From: Lactobacillus hominis DSM 23910 = CRBIP 24.179 | GTDB taxonomy: Bacteria; Bacillota; Bacilli; Lactobacillales; Lactobacillaceae | Assembly (NCBI RefSeq): GCF_000296835.1 | Contig: NZ_CAKE01000015.1 | Location: 1 to 64,000 of the forward strand | DNA length: 64,000 nt | Direction of reading: 5' to 3' | Shown: positions 56,898 through 64,000 of the stretch, piece by piece | Numbering within the stretch: position 1 is the first letter of the stretch | Layout of the letters: each line of letters starts with the position of its first letter | Program-made: the position numbers and the translations under genes | The notes under the pieces: generated by a model | Told to the model about the DNA's origin: nothing | Databases searched by the model: none | The model's input: the letters and a program-made list of their open reading frames with translations, nothing else

Positions 56898-57311
56898 ATG
56901 ACAGATATTTTAATTGCAAGTCATGGACATTTTGCTAGTGGCCTTCAAAGCTCTATCGAAATTCTAACTGGAATGGGAAAACAAGTGAAAGTCATTGATG
57001 CTTATGTTGATGATACTGACTACACTCCCCAGATTGAAGAATTTATAAAAAGCGCTAAAAGACCAGCAGTAATTTTTACTGACTTAAAAGGAGGTAGCGT
57101 AAACCAAAAAGTAACTTTAAAAGTTGCTAACGAAAAAAGCATCTTTATTGTTACACAAATGAATCTGGCAATAATTATGTCAGTTCTTTTGGATAGCGAG
57201 CCATTAACGCGTGAGCACTTAGAAGAATTAATTAAGCAAAGTCAGGTGGAATTGCTTGAAATGCCTGAAGCAAAACAAGAAAAAGAAACCGTAGATGATT
57301 TCTTTGGATAA
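56898..57311 (+). CDS. PTS mannose-family IIA component (sigma-54 operon)
   Basis: A 137-residue EIIA-Man protein: H9 in LIASHGHFASGL is the phosphorylated histidine, and FTDLKGGSVNQK is the second loop. GGAGAGGAG upstream. First gene of the sigma-54-dependent operon IIA-IIB-IIC-IID-mgtC-rpoN. Sugar substrate not shown; mannose, glucose or fructose are usual for LevR-controlled systems. Confidence 0.9.
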   Translation: MTDILIASHGHFASGLQSSIEILTGMGKQVKVIDAYVDDTDYTPQIEEFIKSAKRPAVIFTDLKGGSVNQKVTLKVANEKSIFIVTQMNLAIIMSVLLDSEPLTREHLEELIKQSQVELLEMPEAKQEKETVDDFFG

Positions 57312-57338
57312 ATAATCAAATTTAAAGGAGAAAGAAAT

Positions 57339-57833
57339 ATGATTGCACAATTACGAGTAGATGATCGTTTAATACATGGACAAGTGGCATTAGTTTGGAC
57401 CAAGGAATTAAATACGCCGGGAATCGTAGTTGCAAATGATAATGCAGCAAATAATGAAATGGTTCAAATGACATTGAAAATGGCAACGCCAACTGGAAAG
57501 AAACTATTAATTAGAAACGTTGACGATGCAATTAAGGTCTTTAACAATCCTAAAGGCGCAAATATGAGGATTTTTGCCTTAACTAATAATGTTCAAGATG
57601 CGCTAAAGATTGCTGAAAACGTTAAAGATATTGAAGGAATTAACGTCGCAAATGTTGGACGTTTTACTAAAGATGCAGACAACGCAGTTCAATTGTCTTC
57701 AACTTTGATGATGACTCCTGATGAATTAGAGGCTTTGAAGAAGTTAGCACAAATGGAAATTCCAGTATTTCACCAAATTGTGCCAAATAATGCAAAAACT
57801 CCAATTTCTTCAATCTTAAAAGATGCAAATTAG
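57339..57833 (+). CDS. PTS mannose-family IIB component (sigma-54 operon)
   Basis: A 164-residue IIB protein starting IAQLRVDDRLIHGQVAL; H13 is the phosphorylated residue. AAGGAG upstream. Separate IIA and IIB genes, not the fused IIAB of the usual manLMN glucose/mannose system, point to a levDEFG-like fructose/mannose transporter. Confidence 0.9.
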   Translation: MIAQLRVDDRLIHGQVALVWTKELNTPGIVVANDNAANNEMVQMTLKMATPTGKKLLIRNVDDAIKVFNNPKGANMRIFALTNNVQDALKIAENVKDIEGINVANVGRFTKDADNAVQLSSTLMMTPDELEALKKLAQMEIPVFHQIVPNNAKTPISSILKDAN

Positions 57834-57852
57834 TTAGATAGGAGGAAAAATT

Positions 57853-58683
57853 ATGTTACATACAGCGACGTTAGCTGCCCTTTGTGTATTTATCTGTCTG
57901 GGTGGCAACTGGCTTTGGGGCCAGACGATGATTGAAAGACCGCTAGTTGTAGGAATGGTTGCTGGAATGATGTTCGGCGACATTAGAACTGGTATTTTAA
58001 TCGGTGCTTCTTTGGAAGCTATCTTTATGGGAGCCGTTGATATTGGTGGTGCCATTTCTTCAGAACCTGTAACTGCTACTGTACTAGCAACAACTTTTGC
58101 CATTACTTTGGGCGTTGATACTAAGGCTGCTTTAGCCTTGGCCGTTCCAATTGGTGTGTTTGCCGCATTTATCTCAATGTTTTTGAAGAACGTTGTAATG
58201 AACATCTTCGCTCCATTAGTAGATAAAGTGGCTAGCGATGATAATCCTAAGGGATTGCCGCGGTTGCACTTTGGAATGTGGTTTGCTAATTACTTTACTT
58301 TCTCACTTGCAACTTTCTTTGCAGTATTAGCTGGTGCTCGTCCAGTGCAACACTTGGTAAATCAAATTCCTGCTAACTTAATGGCTGGACTCGCTGCAAC
58401 CGGTGGTTTGCTTCCTGCAGTTGGTTTTGCAATCTTGATGAGAATGTTATGGAGTAAAGAATTATCACCATACTACTTTTTAGGATTCGTTTTAGCTGCT
58501 TACTTAAAACTACCTTCAGTAGCTGTAGCAGCTCTTGGAATTATTATCGTAGTCTTACAATGGATTCGCGATAAACAAATTATGAACATTGAAAACAAGC
58601 AAAAGGCTGCACCAGCAACTAGTGCACCTCACTTAGAAACAACTGATGCAATGGATGAAGAAGAGGAGGACTTTTTCTCATGA
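57853..58683 (+). CDS. PTS mannose-family IIC component (sigma-54 operon)
   Basis: A 276-residue membrane protein with ERPLVVGMVAGMMFGDIRTGILIGASLEAIFMG and LAATGGLLPAVGFAILMRML, the IIC-Man hallmarks. Acidic tail ending EEEEDFFS. GGAGG upstream. It overlaps the IID gene by 4 bases. Confidence 0.9.
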   Translation: MLHTATLAALCVFICLGGNWLWGQTMIERPLVVGMVAGMMFGDIRTGILIGASLEAIFMGAVDIGGAISSEPVTATVLATTFAITLGVDTKAALALAVPIGVFAAFISMFLKNVVMNIFAPLVDKVASDDNPKGLPRLHFGMWFANYFTFSLATFFAVLAGARPVQHLVNQIPANLMAGLAATGGLLPAVGFAILMRMLWSKELSPYYFLGFVLAAYLKLPSVAVAALGIIIVVLQWIRDKQIMNIENKQKAAPATSAPHLETTDAMDEEEEDFFS

Positions 58684-59507
58684 AAATAACTAAGAACGTC
58701 TCACCTGAAGACAAAAAAATCATTAATAAAATCTTTTGGCGCTCCTTCACGGTATTTGCAAGTCGTGCCGGTGCCACTAAGGCTCACGCTCCTGGTTTTA
58801 TGTATTCAATCATGCCAGCTTTAGACGAATACTTTAAAGACGATAAAGAGGGCCACCGTAAGGCCATGATGCGTCATACTACTTGGTACAACATTACTCA
58901 AAACGTTGGTACCTTCGTAATGGGACTTGTTGCCTCAATGGAAAAAAAGACGGCGCAAGATCCAAACTTTGATCCAGATTCAACCGTTGCCATTAAGACT
59001 TCTTTAATGGGTCCATTATCAGGTATTGGTGACTCAATTTTCTGGGGAGTTTTAAGAGTTATTGCTGCTGGTGTTGGTATCAGTTTAGCAAGTCAAGGTT
59101 CGATTTTAGGACCAATACTTTTCCTATTAATTTACAACATTCCCTCAATTGCAACGCGTTACTACTTAACTTACATGGGTTTTACTGTCGGTGATACCTT
59201 CATTCAAGATATGTACAAAAGCGGCAGTATGAAGTTACTAAACAAAGCTGCTTCAACACTGGGATTACTGATGATTGGCTGTATGACAGCTACGATGGTT
59301 AAGTTTGAATCAAAACTAAGTATTCCTATCGAAGGCGGTAAGCCAATCAAGATTCAAACGTACCTTGACCAATTATGGGTTGGCTTAGTTCCATTAATTG
59401 TTACTCTAGTATGTTACTGGCTTTTATCAAAGAAAGTTAATGTTAACTGGATCTTACTTGGAGTATTAGTTCTTTCAATTGCTTTAGGTTTGCTTGGGGT
59501 GGTTTAG
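58680..59507 (+). CDS. PTS mannose-family IID component (sigma-54 operon)
   Basis: A 275-residue IID protein with FWRSFTVFASRAGATKAHAPGFMYSIMPAL, TSLMGPLSGIGDSIFWGVL and C-terminal membrane segments. Start overlaps IIC by 4 bases (coupled translation). Its stop is directly followed by the start of the MgtC-like gene. Confidence 0.9.
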   Translation: MKITKNVSPEDKKIINKIFWRSFTVFASRAGATKAHAPGFMYSIMPALDEYFKDDKEGHRKAMMRHTTWYNITQNVGTFVMGLVASMEKKTAQDPNFDPDSTVAIKTSLMGPLSGIGDSIFWGVLRVIAAGVGISLASQGSILGPILFLLIYNIPSIATRYYLTYMGFTVGDTFIQDMYKSGSMKLLNKAASTLGLLMIGCMTATMVKFESKLSIPIEGGKPIKIQTYLDQLWVGLVPLIVTLVCYWLLSKKVNVNWILLGVLVLSIALGLLGVV

Positions 59508-60212
59508 ATGCATATGGCCGTGACACTTCCAGAAATAATTTTGCGCTTAACATTAGCTGTGTTAATTGCCAGTGTCATCGGTTATGATCGTGAACATAAA
59601 AATCGACCTGCTGGTATCAAGACACATGCTCTAGTATGTGCTGGAGCATGTATCATCGCCTTGATTCAAGAAAAAATTGGTTATGATGCAATTCAAATTG
59701 CAATTCAACAACCAAAATTAGCTGGAATCGTGAGAGCTGATGAGGCAAGATTAATTGCACAAGTTGTTTCAGGAATCGGATTTTTAGGTGCTGGAACTAT
59801 CCTAGTGCAACATCGAACAGTACTAGGTTTAACAACAGCTGCTAGTCTTTGGGCAGTAGCTGGGATTGGACTGGCAATTGGTATGGGAGATTATATAATC
59901 GGAATTGCAGGCGCAATAGCTGTAGTACTAGTTTTAGTTTTTTCAAAGAGATTAATTCAAGTACACGCTATGAAAAAGCTTGAAATTCAATATAAACATA
60001 AAGTTGAAACCAAAGAATTTATTCAACATTATTTTGAAAAGCATCATATTACTGTAACTAACGTAAACTTCAAGGTTACGCAAAAGCCAGAAGGATTAAT
60101 ATATGTTAATATTTATGATATAGAAATTCCACGTTCGCTAAATTATGCGGATATTATCGAAGATATATCAATGAATAAAAATATAATGCGGATCCAAATG
60201 GTAAGTATTTAG
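59508..60212 (+). CDS. MgtC/SapB-family membrane protein
   Basis: A 234-residue protein: four to five membrane segments in the first 150 residues with the MgtC signature GYDREHKNRPAGIKTHALVC and GIGFLGAGTILVQ, then LTTAASLWAVAGIGLAIGMG, and a C-terminal cytoplasmic domain of about 75 residues. MgtC proteins affect magnesium homeostasis and ATP synthase in enterobacteria; the function in lactobacilli is unknown. The start codon directly follows the IID stop, so it is in the sigma-54 operon, an unusual partner for a PTS. Confidence 0.88.
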   Translation: MHMAVTLPEIILRLTLAVLIASVIGYDREHKNRPAGIKTHALVCAGACIIALIQEKIGYDAIQIAIQQPKLAGIVRADEARLIAQVVSGIGFLGAGTILVQHRTVLGLTTAASLWAVAGIGLAIGMGDYIIGIAGAIAVVLVLVFSKRLIQVHAMKKLEIQYKHKVETKEFIQHYFEKHHITVTNVNFKVTQKPEGLIYVNIYDIEIPRSLNYADIIEDISMNKNIMRIQMVSI

Positions 60213-60233
60213 TTATAGTAAGGAGAAAAGCCG

Positions 60234-61505
60234 ATGTCACAGTCTCAAAAAATGGCACTCAAAGTGCAAGAAAAGCTGGTGACACGGCTTTTTTTGTCGG
60301 CAAAATTAAGACAAAATCTGACGGTTTTGAGCTATAGTAGCAATGACCTAAAAAAAGTTATTACAGATTTTAGCGAAACCAATCCTTTTGTCAGCTTAAA
60401 AAGACCAAAAAATGAACTACAAAATCTTGATTGGATTACTAGCCCTGATGAAGAAAATCTGCTTGATCATTTACTCAGTCAGGTGCGACTTGCAGATTGG
60501 GATCAAAGAGATAAAAAAATTATTACTTTTTTGATCTATCAATTAGATAGTGATGGCTATTTGAGAATTGAGTTGTCAGATTTAAAGCAAAAAACGGAAT
60601 TTTCGCTTGATCAGTTAAAAAAAACAATCGATAAATTGCATCATTTAGATCCATTAGGAATCGGCGCTTATAACTTGAATGAATGTCTTTTAATTCAGGC
60701 GCAAACTAAGGAAAATTTTAACGAAGTTGCTTTAGATATTTTGAAGAATAATCAATTAGAAAAACTCGCTGATCCGCAGGGATGGAATAACTTTAAGTAT
60801 AGCAAAGAAGAATTATTAGTAGCTTTAAGTGCTATTAGAACTTTAAATCCAGCTCCGGCTAGTGCATTTGATACAAGCCAAGCGCAATATTTGATTCCTG
60901 ACTTGAGGTTTGAATTTGAAGGAGAAGATTTGCTCGTTTCATCGTCTAATTTTGATTTACCAGAATTAGTTTTTAATGAGCAAGAATTTGCAAATATGCA
61001 AAAAAATAGCCAAGGCAGCGATAAACAATATTTTCAAAAACAGAAGCGCGATTTTACCGAATTAAAGCAAGCTATTGCTCAGCGCGAGCAAACATTGATC
61101 CGTCTTGGGAAATACATTGGTAAAGTGCAGCGAAAATACCTTAAGAGTTTAGATTTACAAGATTTGGAGATTTTGAATTTAGAACAAACTGCACGTGATT
61201 TAAATTTAGCAATTAGCACTGTCAGCCGTGCAATTAAAGATAAGTACGTTGAATGTCAGGGCAAAATCTTTAGTTTGAAGCTTCTTTTCCCAAGAAAAAG
61301 CGTAGGAAAATTAACTTCACAACAGGTTGAATTATTAATTGAAGAGCAAATAAAAAATGAGAATAAAGCTAATCCATTAAGCGATGATCAATTAGTTGCA
61401 AATATGCAAAAAAATAAAATTAATTTGAGCAGGCGCACGGTTGCTAAATACCGAAAATGCCTGGGAATAAAGAACAGTTATCAAAGAAAAACGGCCGAAA
61501 ACTAA
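60234..61505 (+). CDS. rpoN: RNA polymerase sigma-54 factor
   Basis: A 423-residue RpoN. The N-terminus is Gln-rich (MSQSQKMALKVQEKLVTRLF) as in the activator-interacting region, a core-binding domain spans about 60-250, a helix-turn-helix lies at LNLAISTVSRAIKDKYV, and the RpoN box SRRTVAKYRKCLGI near the C-terminus contacts the -24 element (canonical ARRTVAKYR; here Ser replaces the first Ala). AAGGAG upstream of the ATG, 21 bases after the MgtC-like gene. The factor is encoded in the operon whose promoter it should recognise, so positive feedback is likely. Confidence 0.95.
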   Translation: MSQSQKMALKVQEKLVTRLFLSAKLRQNLTVLSYSSNDLKKVITDFSETNPFVSLKRPKNELQNLDWITSPDEENLLDHLLSQVRLADWDQRDKKIITFLIYQLDSDGYLRIELSDLKQKTEFSLDQLKKTIDKLHHLDPLGIGAYNLNECLLIQAQTKENFNEVALDILKNNQLEKLADPQGWNNFKYSKEELLVALSAIRTLNPAPASAFDTSQAQYLIPDLRFEFEGEDLLVSSSNFDLPELVFNEQEFANMQKNSQGSDKQYFQKQKRDFTELKQAIAQREQTLIRLGKYIGKVQRKYLKSLDLQDLEILNLEQTARDLNLAISTVSRAIKDKYVECQGKIFSLKLLFPRKSVGKLTSQQVELLIEEQIKNENKANPLSDDQLVANMQKNKINLSRRTVAKYRKCLGIKNSYQRKTAEN

Positions 61506-61524
61506 GTTTTCGACCGTCTTTTTT
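61491..61524. terminator. Terminator after rpoN
   Basis: ACGG-CCGAAAAC/GTTTTCG-ACCGT stem overlapping the rpoN stop, with T-run. Confidence 0.8.
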
Positions 61525-61537
61525 GCAAATATGCAAA

Positions 61538-62914
61538 TTATTTTTTATCTTCAGCCCATTTTAAACCGATACCCGTTACACCAGATAGGATTGAGAATAC
61601 GGGCGATAACAAACTAAAGAAAGTAAATGGAATAAATGCTAGAACTGGAACGCCTAAAGTTGAAGCGGCAAATGAACCAGCAACGCCCCAAGGAATTAAG
61701 TAGTTAATTACGCTACCGCCATCTTCAAGCACCCGACTTAAAGCGAGAGGAGAAAGCTTAATCTTATCGTAAGCGGGTTTAAATGCCCGTCCTGGCAAGA
61801 TAACTGACAGGTATTGTTCACCGACAAATAAGTTAATACAAATTCCAGATAAGATGGTGACAGTAATTAAGCGACCAGGCTTTTTAAGGTGCTTAACTAA
61901 AGGTTCCATCGCACTTTGAACAATGTTGAATTTCATGAGCATTCCACCTAAGGACAAAGTAGAGATAATTAAAGCAACTGTTGCCATCATGCTAGAAATA
62001 CCGCCACGAGTTAAAAGAGCATTAACATTTTTATCGCTAGTTTTAGCTACAAAACCATTCATTACTAAGTCGTTAAGACTGCCTAATGCAATGTGTGGAT
62101 TTTGAATGAAAATCATAATTACGGTAATTGTAATATTGATAAATAAGGTAGGAATAGCTGGAATTTTTCGCCAAGCACAAATTAACATAGCAATGATTGG
62201 CAGGACTGCCCACCAAGAAATAGTGAAGTTTTGCTCTAGAACATGAGCGGTTTTTTCGATTTTAGTAGGATCCATCTTGCCGCTGTTACCTAAGATCCAG
62301 AATAAAATAAATGAAACTAAGAATGAAGGAATTGTTGACCACATCATATTTTTAATATGGGCAAATAGTTCACTTTCAGCTACTGCTGATGAAAGATTGG
62401 TTGAATCAGATAATGGAGACATCTTATCACCAAAAACAGCACCTGAAATAATTGCTCCAGCAACTAAGGCTGGGTTAGCATTCATACTTGCTCCAATTCC
62501 AAAGAGCGCGATTCCGACAGTTGAAATTGTAGTAAAGCCGCTTCCGATGGCAACTCCAACAATTGAACAAACTAAAAAGACAGAGGGAACAAAGAAGTTG
62601 CCACTAATTAATTTAAATCCTAAAACCATAATGGAAGGAATAATTCCTGCTTGAATCCAAACGGCAATTAAAGCCCCAATCAAAATGAAAATAAAAATTG
62701 GAATAATCGCAACGCTAATTCCTTCTTTGATCCCATCTTGAACGTCTTGCCAGCTAAAGCCACGAAGTCGTGCCCAAAATGTTAAAAGTAAAACGGTGAA
62801 TAAAACTGGAACTTCGGGAGAAATTCCAAAGTGAATAACCGCAATTCCCAGAATGATTAGCAAAACAGCTAAGATAATAATTGATTCGCTAAACTTAACT
62901 TTCTTTTTTTTCAT
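61538..62914 (-). CDS. nhaC: NhaC-family Na+/H+ antiporter (predicted tyrosine transporter)
   Basis: The start is set at 62914 (MKKKKVKFSES), after GGAGAAG; an upstream in-frame ATG at 62956 lies in the T-box terminator. The 458-residue protein has about 11-12 membrane segments and the NhaC marker ISGAVFGDKMSPLSDSTNLSSAVAES. Its transcript starts with a T-box leader whose specifier reads most simply as TAC (Tyr). NhaC-like transporters under tyrosine T-boxes have been predicted to import tyrosine; that role is favoured over a housekeeping Na+/H+ antiporter. Confidence 0.85.
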   Translation of the reverse strand: MKKKKVKFSESIIILAVLLIILGIAVIHFGISPEVPVLFTVLLLTFWARLRGFSWQDVQDGIKEGISVAIIPIFIFILIGALIAVWIQAGIIPSIMVLGFKLISGNFFVPSVFLVCSIVGVAIGSGFTTISTVGIALFGIGASMNANPALVAGAIISGAVFGDKMSPLSDSTNLSSAVAESELFAHIKNMMWSTIPSFLVSFILFWILGNSGKMDPTKIEKTAHVLEQNFTISWWAVLPIIAMLICAWRKIPAIPTLFINITITVIMIFIQNPHIALGSLNDLVMNGFVAKTSDKNVNALLTRGGISSMMATVALIISTLSLGGMLMKFNIVQSAMEPLVKHLKKPGRLITVTILSGICINLFVGEQYLSVILPGRAFKPAYDKIKLSPLALSRVLEDGGSVINYLIPWGVAGSFAASTLGVPVLAFIPFTFFSLLSPVFSILSGVTGIGLKWAEDKK

Positions 62915-62928
62915 ATTTCTTCTCCAAA

Positions 62929-62962
62929 TAAAAAGTCCCGCTGACAAAAATGTCAACGGGAC
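62929..62962 (-). terminator. Terminator of the T-box leader
   Basis: Minus-strand stem GTCCCGTTGACA/TGTCAGCGGGAC with T-run. Its 5' strand also pairs in the antiterminator with part of the T-box region, the usual T-box switch. Confidence 0.85.
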
Positions 62963-63145
62963 GAAATAAACCGTGGTACCACCCTAATCCTAAGTAAAAA
63001 CTTAGACTCTATCAGGAGATAACGGTTCTGAATATGACCGAACAAAATTGACTTTCGCTGTAATTCAAAGAACTTGCCTGACTGGTTCGCACATCACCAC
63101 CAGCTCTCTGACGCCTAACAAGCTTTCTACTAGGACGAATATTGT
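62929..63145 (-). ncRNA. T-box leader, probably tyrosine-specific
   Basis: On the minus strand the T-box core AGGGTGGTACCACGG lies at 62971-62985, with TGGT to pair with the tRNA 3' end. Stem I starts at about 63140 and includes AGAGAGCTGG. The specifier loop reads TTTGAATTACAG near 63060; TAC (63060-63062) followed by A suggests Tyr, with ATT (Ile) as the alternative. The TGGT bulge requires a tRNA with discriminator A; tRNA-Tyr at 25229-25310 has one. Confidence 0.85.
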
Positions 63146-63259
63146 TGTCAATTATGATAGCAAGATTAAAAAACTCTGTCAATATTTTTGGTGTAAGAAA
63201 TTTTGAATTTTTAGTATGATATAAAAAGATATAAGTGTTTGTAAAAAAGGACAAAAATT

Positions 63260-64000
63260 ATGAAAAAGAACGAAATTGTAGAATTAGATATTACCGACTT
63301 ATCCTACGAAGCAATGGGAGTTGCGCATTATGAAGGGATGACGATTTTCGTCAATAATGCGCTTCCTGGTGAAAAAATCAAAGCAAAATTGTTAAAGATT
63401 AAGAAGAATTTTGCTTTTGCCAAAATAGAAAAAATTATCAAAGAATCGCCTGATCGCGTAAACGTGAAGCTAAACCATTGGGTTCAAACTGGCCTAGCTT
63501 CGCTGGCTCATATTAAGTATGATAAGCAATTAGAATTCAAGCGCAATCAAGTGGTTAATTTATTGCACAAGGCTGACTTAGATAAAATTGAAGTAGGTCA
63601 AACTTTACCTAGTCCCCAAGAAGTGGGATATCGTAATAAAGCGCAAGTACCAGTCAGAAAGGTAAAAGGACAGCTTGATATCGGCTTTTTCAGACGTCAT
63701 TCGCATGATTTGGTGCCGCTAACTAATTTCTTTACTACGGATCCAGAAATTGACCGCGTTTTAGTAGCGGTGCGCGATATTTTGCGTAAATACAATGTGC
63801 CAGCCTATGATGAAATTCATAATAAAGGCGAGATTCGCTATCTTGATGTGCGTCGATCAAAAGCAACTGGCGAAATTATGGTGATTTTGGTTGCCTTGCA
63901 CAAGGATTTTGAGCATTTACAAGATATTACTCAAGAAATCAGCCAAATTGATAAAGTAACTAGCATCGTGCTCAATCATAATCCGAAAAAGACCAATGTG
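63260..64000 (+). CDS. rlmD: RlmD/RumA-type 23S rRNA (uracil-5-)-methyltransferase, N-terminal part
   Basis: The reading frame starts at 63260 (AAAAAGGAC upstream) and runs 247 codons to the window edge. The N-terminal 60 residues form a TRAM domain (IVELDITDLSYEAMGVAHYEG...). Then GYRNKAQVPVR and GFFRRHSHDLVPL are typical of RumA/TrmA proteins; the SAM-binding C-terminal part lies outside. The CxxC-type [4Fe-4S] motif found in E. coli RlmD is absent; the region reads TGLASLAHIKY. No cysteine occurs in the visible part. The gene family often sits next to dgkB in Bacillota. Confidence 0.85.
   Translation, partial: MKKNEIVELDITDLSYEAMGVAHYEGMTIFVNNALPGEKIKAKLLKIKKNFAFAKIEKIIKESPDRVNVKLNHWVQTGLASLAHIKYDKQLEFKRNQVVNLLHKADLDKIEVGQTLPSPQEVGYRNKAQVPVRKVKGQLDIGFFRRHSHDLVPLTNFFTTDPEIDRVLVAVRDILRKYNVPAYDEIHNKGEIRYLDVRRSKATGEIMVILVALHKDFEHLQDITQEISQIDKVTSIVLNHNPKKTNV

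Noticed and set aside
63012..63254. Open frame of 80 codons on the minus strand upstream of nhaC
   Set aside because: It lies within the T-box leader; its sequence is fixed by RNA structure and not by coding.

Overview
The window looks like chromosome of a low-GC, AT-rich Lactobacillus of the johnsonii/gasseri/taiwanensis group. This rests on the codon and base composition, the aggregation-promoting-factor (Apf) type proteins, wall-binding SLAP-type modules, LPXTG anchoring, mannose-family PTS operons, the pcrA-ligA-camS-gatCAB-dgkB block and frequent TTG starts. Species is an inference. I see no prophage, insertion sequence or CRISPR array.

Regions. (1) 1-9 kb: envelope genes: a lipoprotein, a membrane-anchored unknown, an NlpC/P60 hydrolase and a C39-like peptidase with SLAP-type modules, a GNAT acetyltransferase, a toxin-antitoxin pair flanked by two copies of the acetyltransferase 3' end, CmpB-like and PsiE membrane proteins, a histidine phosphatase and an Apf protein. 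(2) 9-18.3 kb: an amino-sugar regulon: GntR regulator, AgaS, deacetylase, mannose-family PTS IIB-IIC-IID-IIA, a divergent uncharacterised putative glycosidase, and tagatose-1,6-bisphosphate aldolase. Its promoters share a TGGT-N4-ACCA operator and cre-like sites. The order matches the Lacticaseibacillus casei gnb operon with the phospho-beta-galactosidase gene missing, which makes the adjacent glycosidase the best candidate here for an undescribed activity. (3) 18.3-28.2 kb: histidine phosphatase, secreted GH3 hexosaminidase with SLAP modules between two identical terminators, second Apf, HAD phosphatase, 2-hydroxyacid dehydrogenase, LPXTG protein, two near-identical tRNA-Gln genes with tRNA-Tyr between them, rhodanese, beta-helix protein and a second GntR regulator. 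(4) 27.8-35.5 kb: a teichoic-acid or glycan cluster (TagD, CDP-glycerol transferase, flippase, TagA/WecG and three glycosyltransferases). (5) 35.6-45 kb: NAD salvage (pncB, nadE), a P-type ATPase behind a probable manganese riboswitch, SprT, tRNA-Leu, an ECF S component, a GH73 glucosaminidase and pcrA. (6) 45-52.4 kb: ligA-camS-gatC-gatA-gatB-dgkB. (7) 52.4-63 kb: two Bax-inhibitor-1 paralogues, then a sigma-54 unit (LevR-type activator, -24/-12 promoter, mannose-family PTS, MgtC-like protein, rpoN), and NhaC behind a T-box. The window ends inside an RlmD/RumA-type RNA methyltransferase.

How the parts connect. Wall enzymes sharing one SLAP-type module probably sit together on the cell wall, and the two Apf genes share a WalR-like inverted motif upstream. 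Region 2 probably imports and phosphorylates a GalNAc-containing sugar, deacetylates and deaminates it to tagatose-6-phosphate, and finishes with the aldolase; the tagatose-6-phosphate kinase is not in the window. Region 7 carries a sigma factor, its activator and a target promoter within 7.4 kb, a near self-contained circuit.
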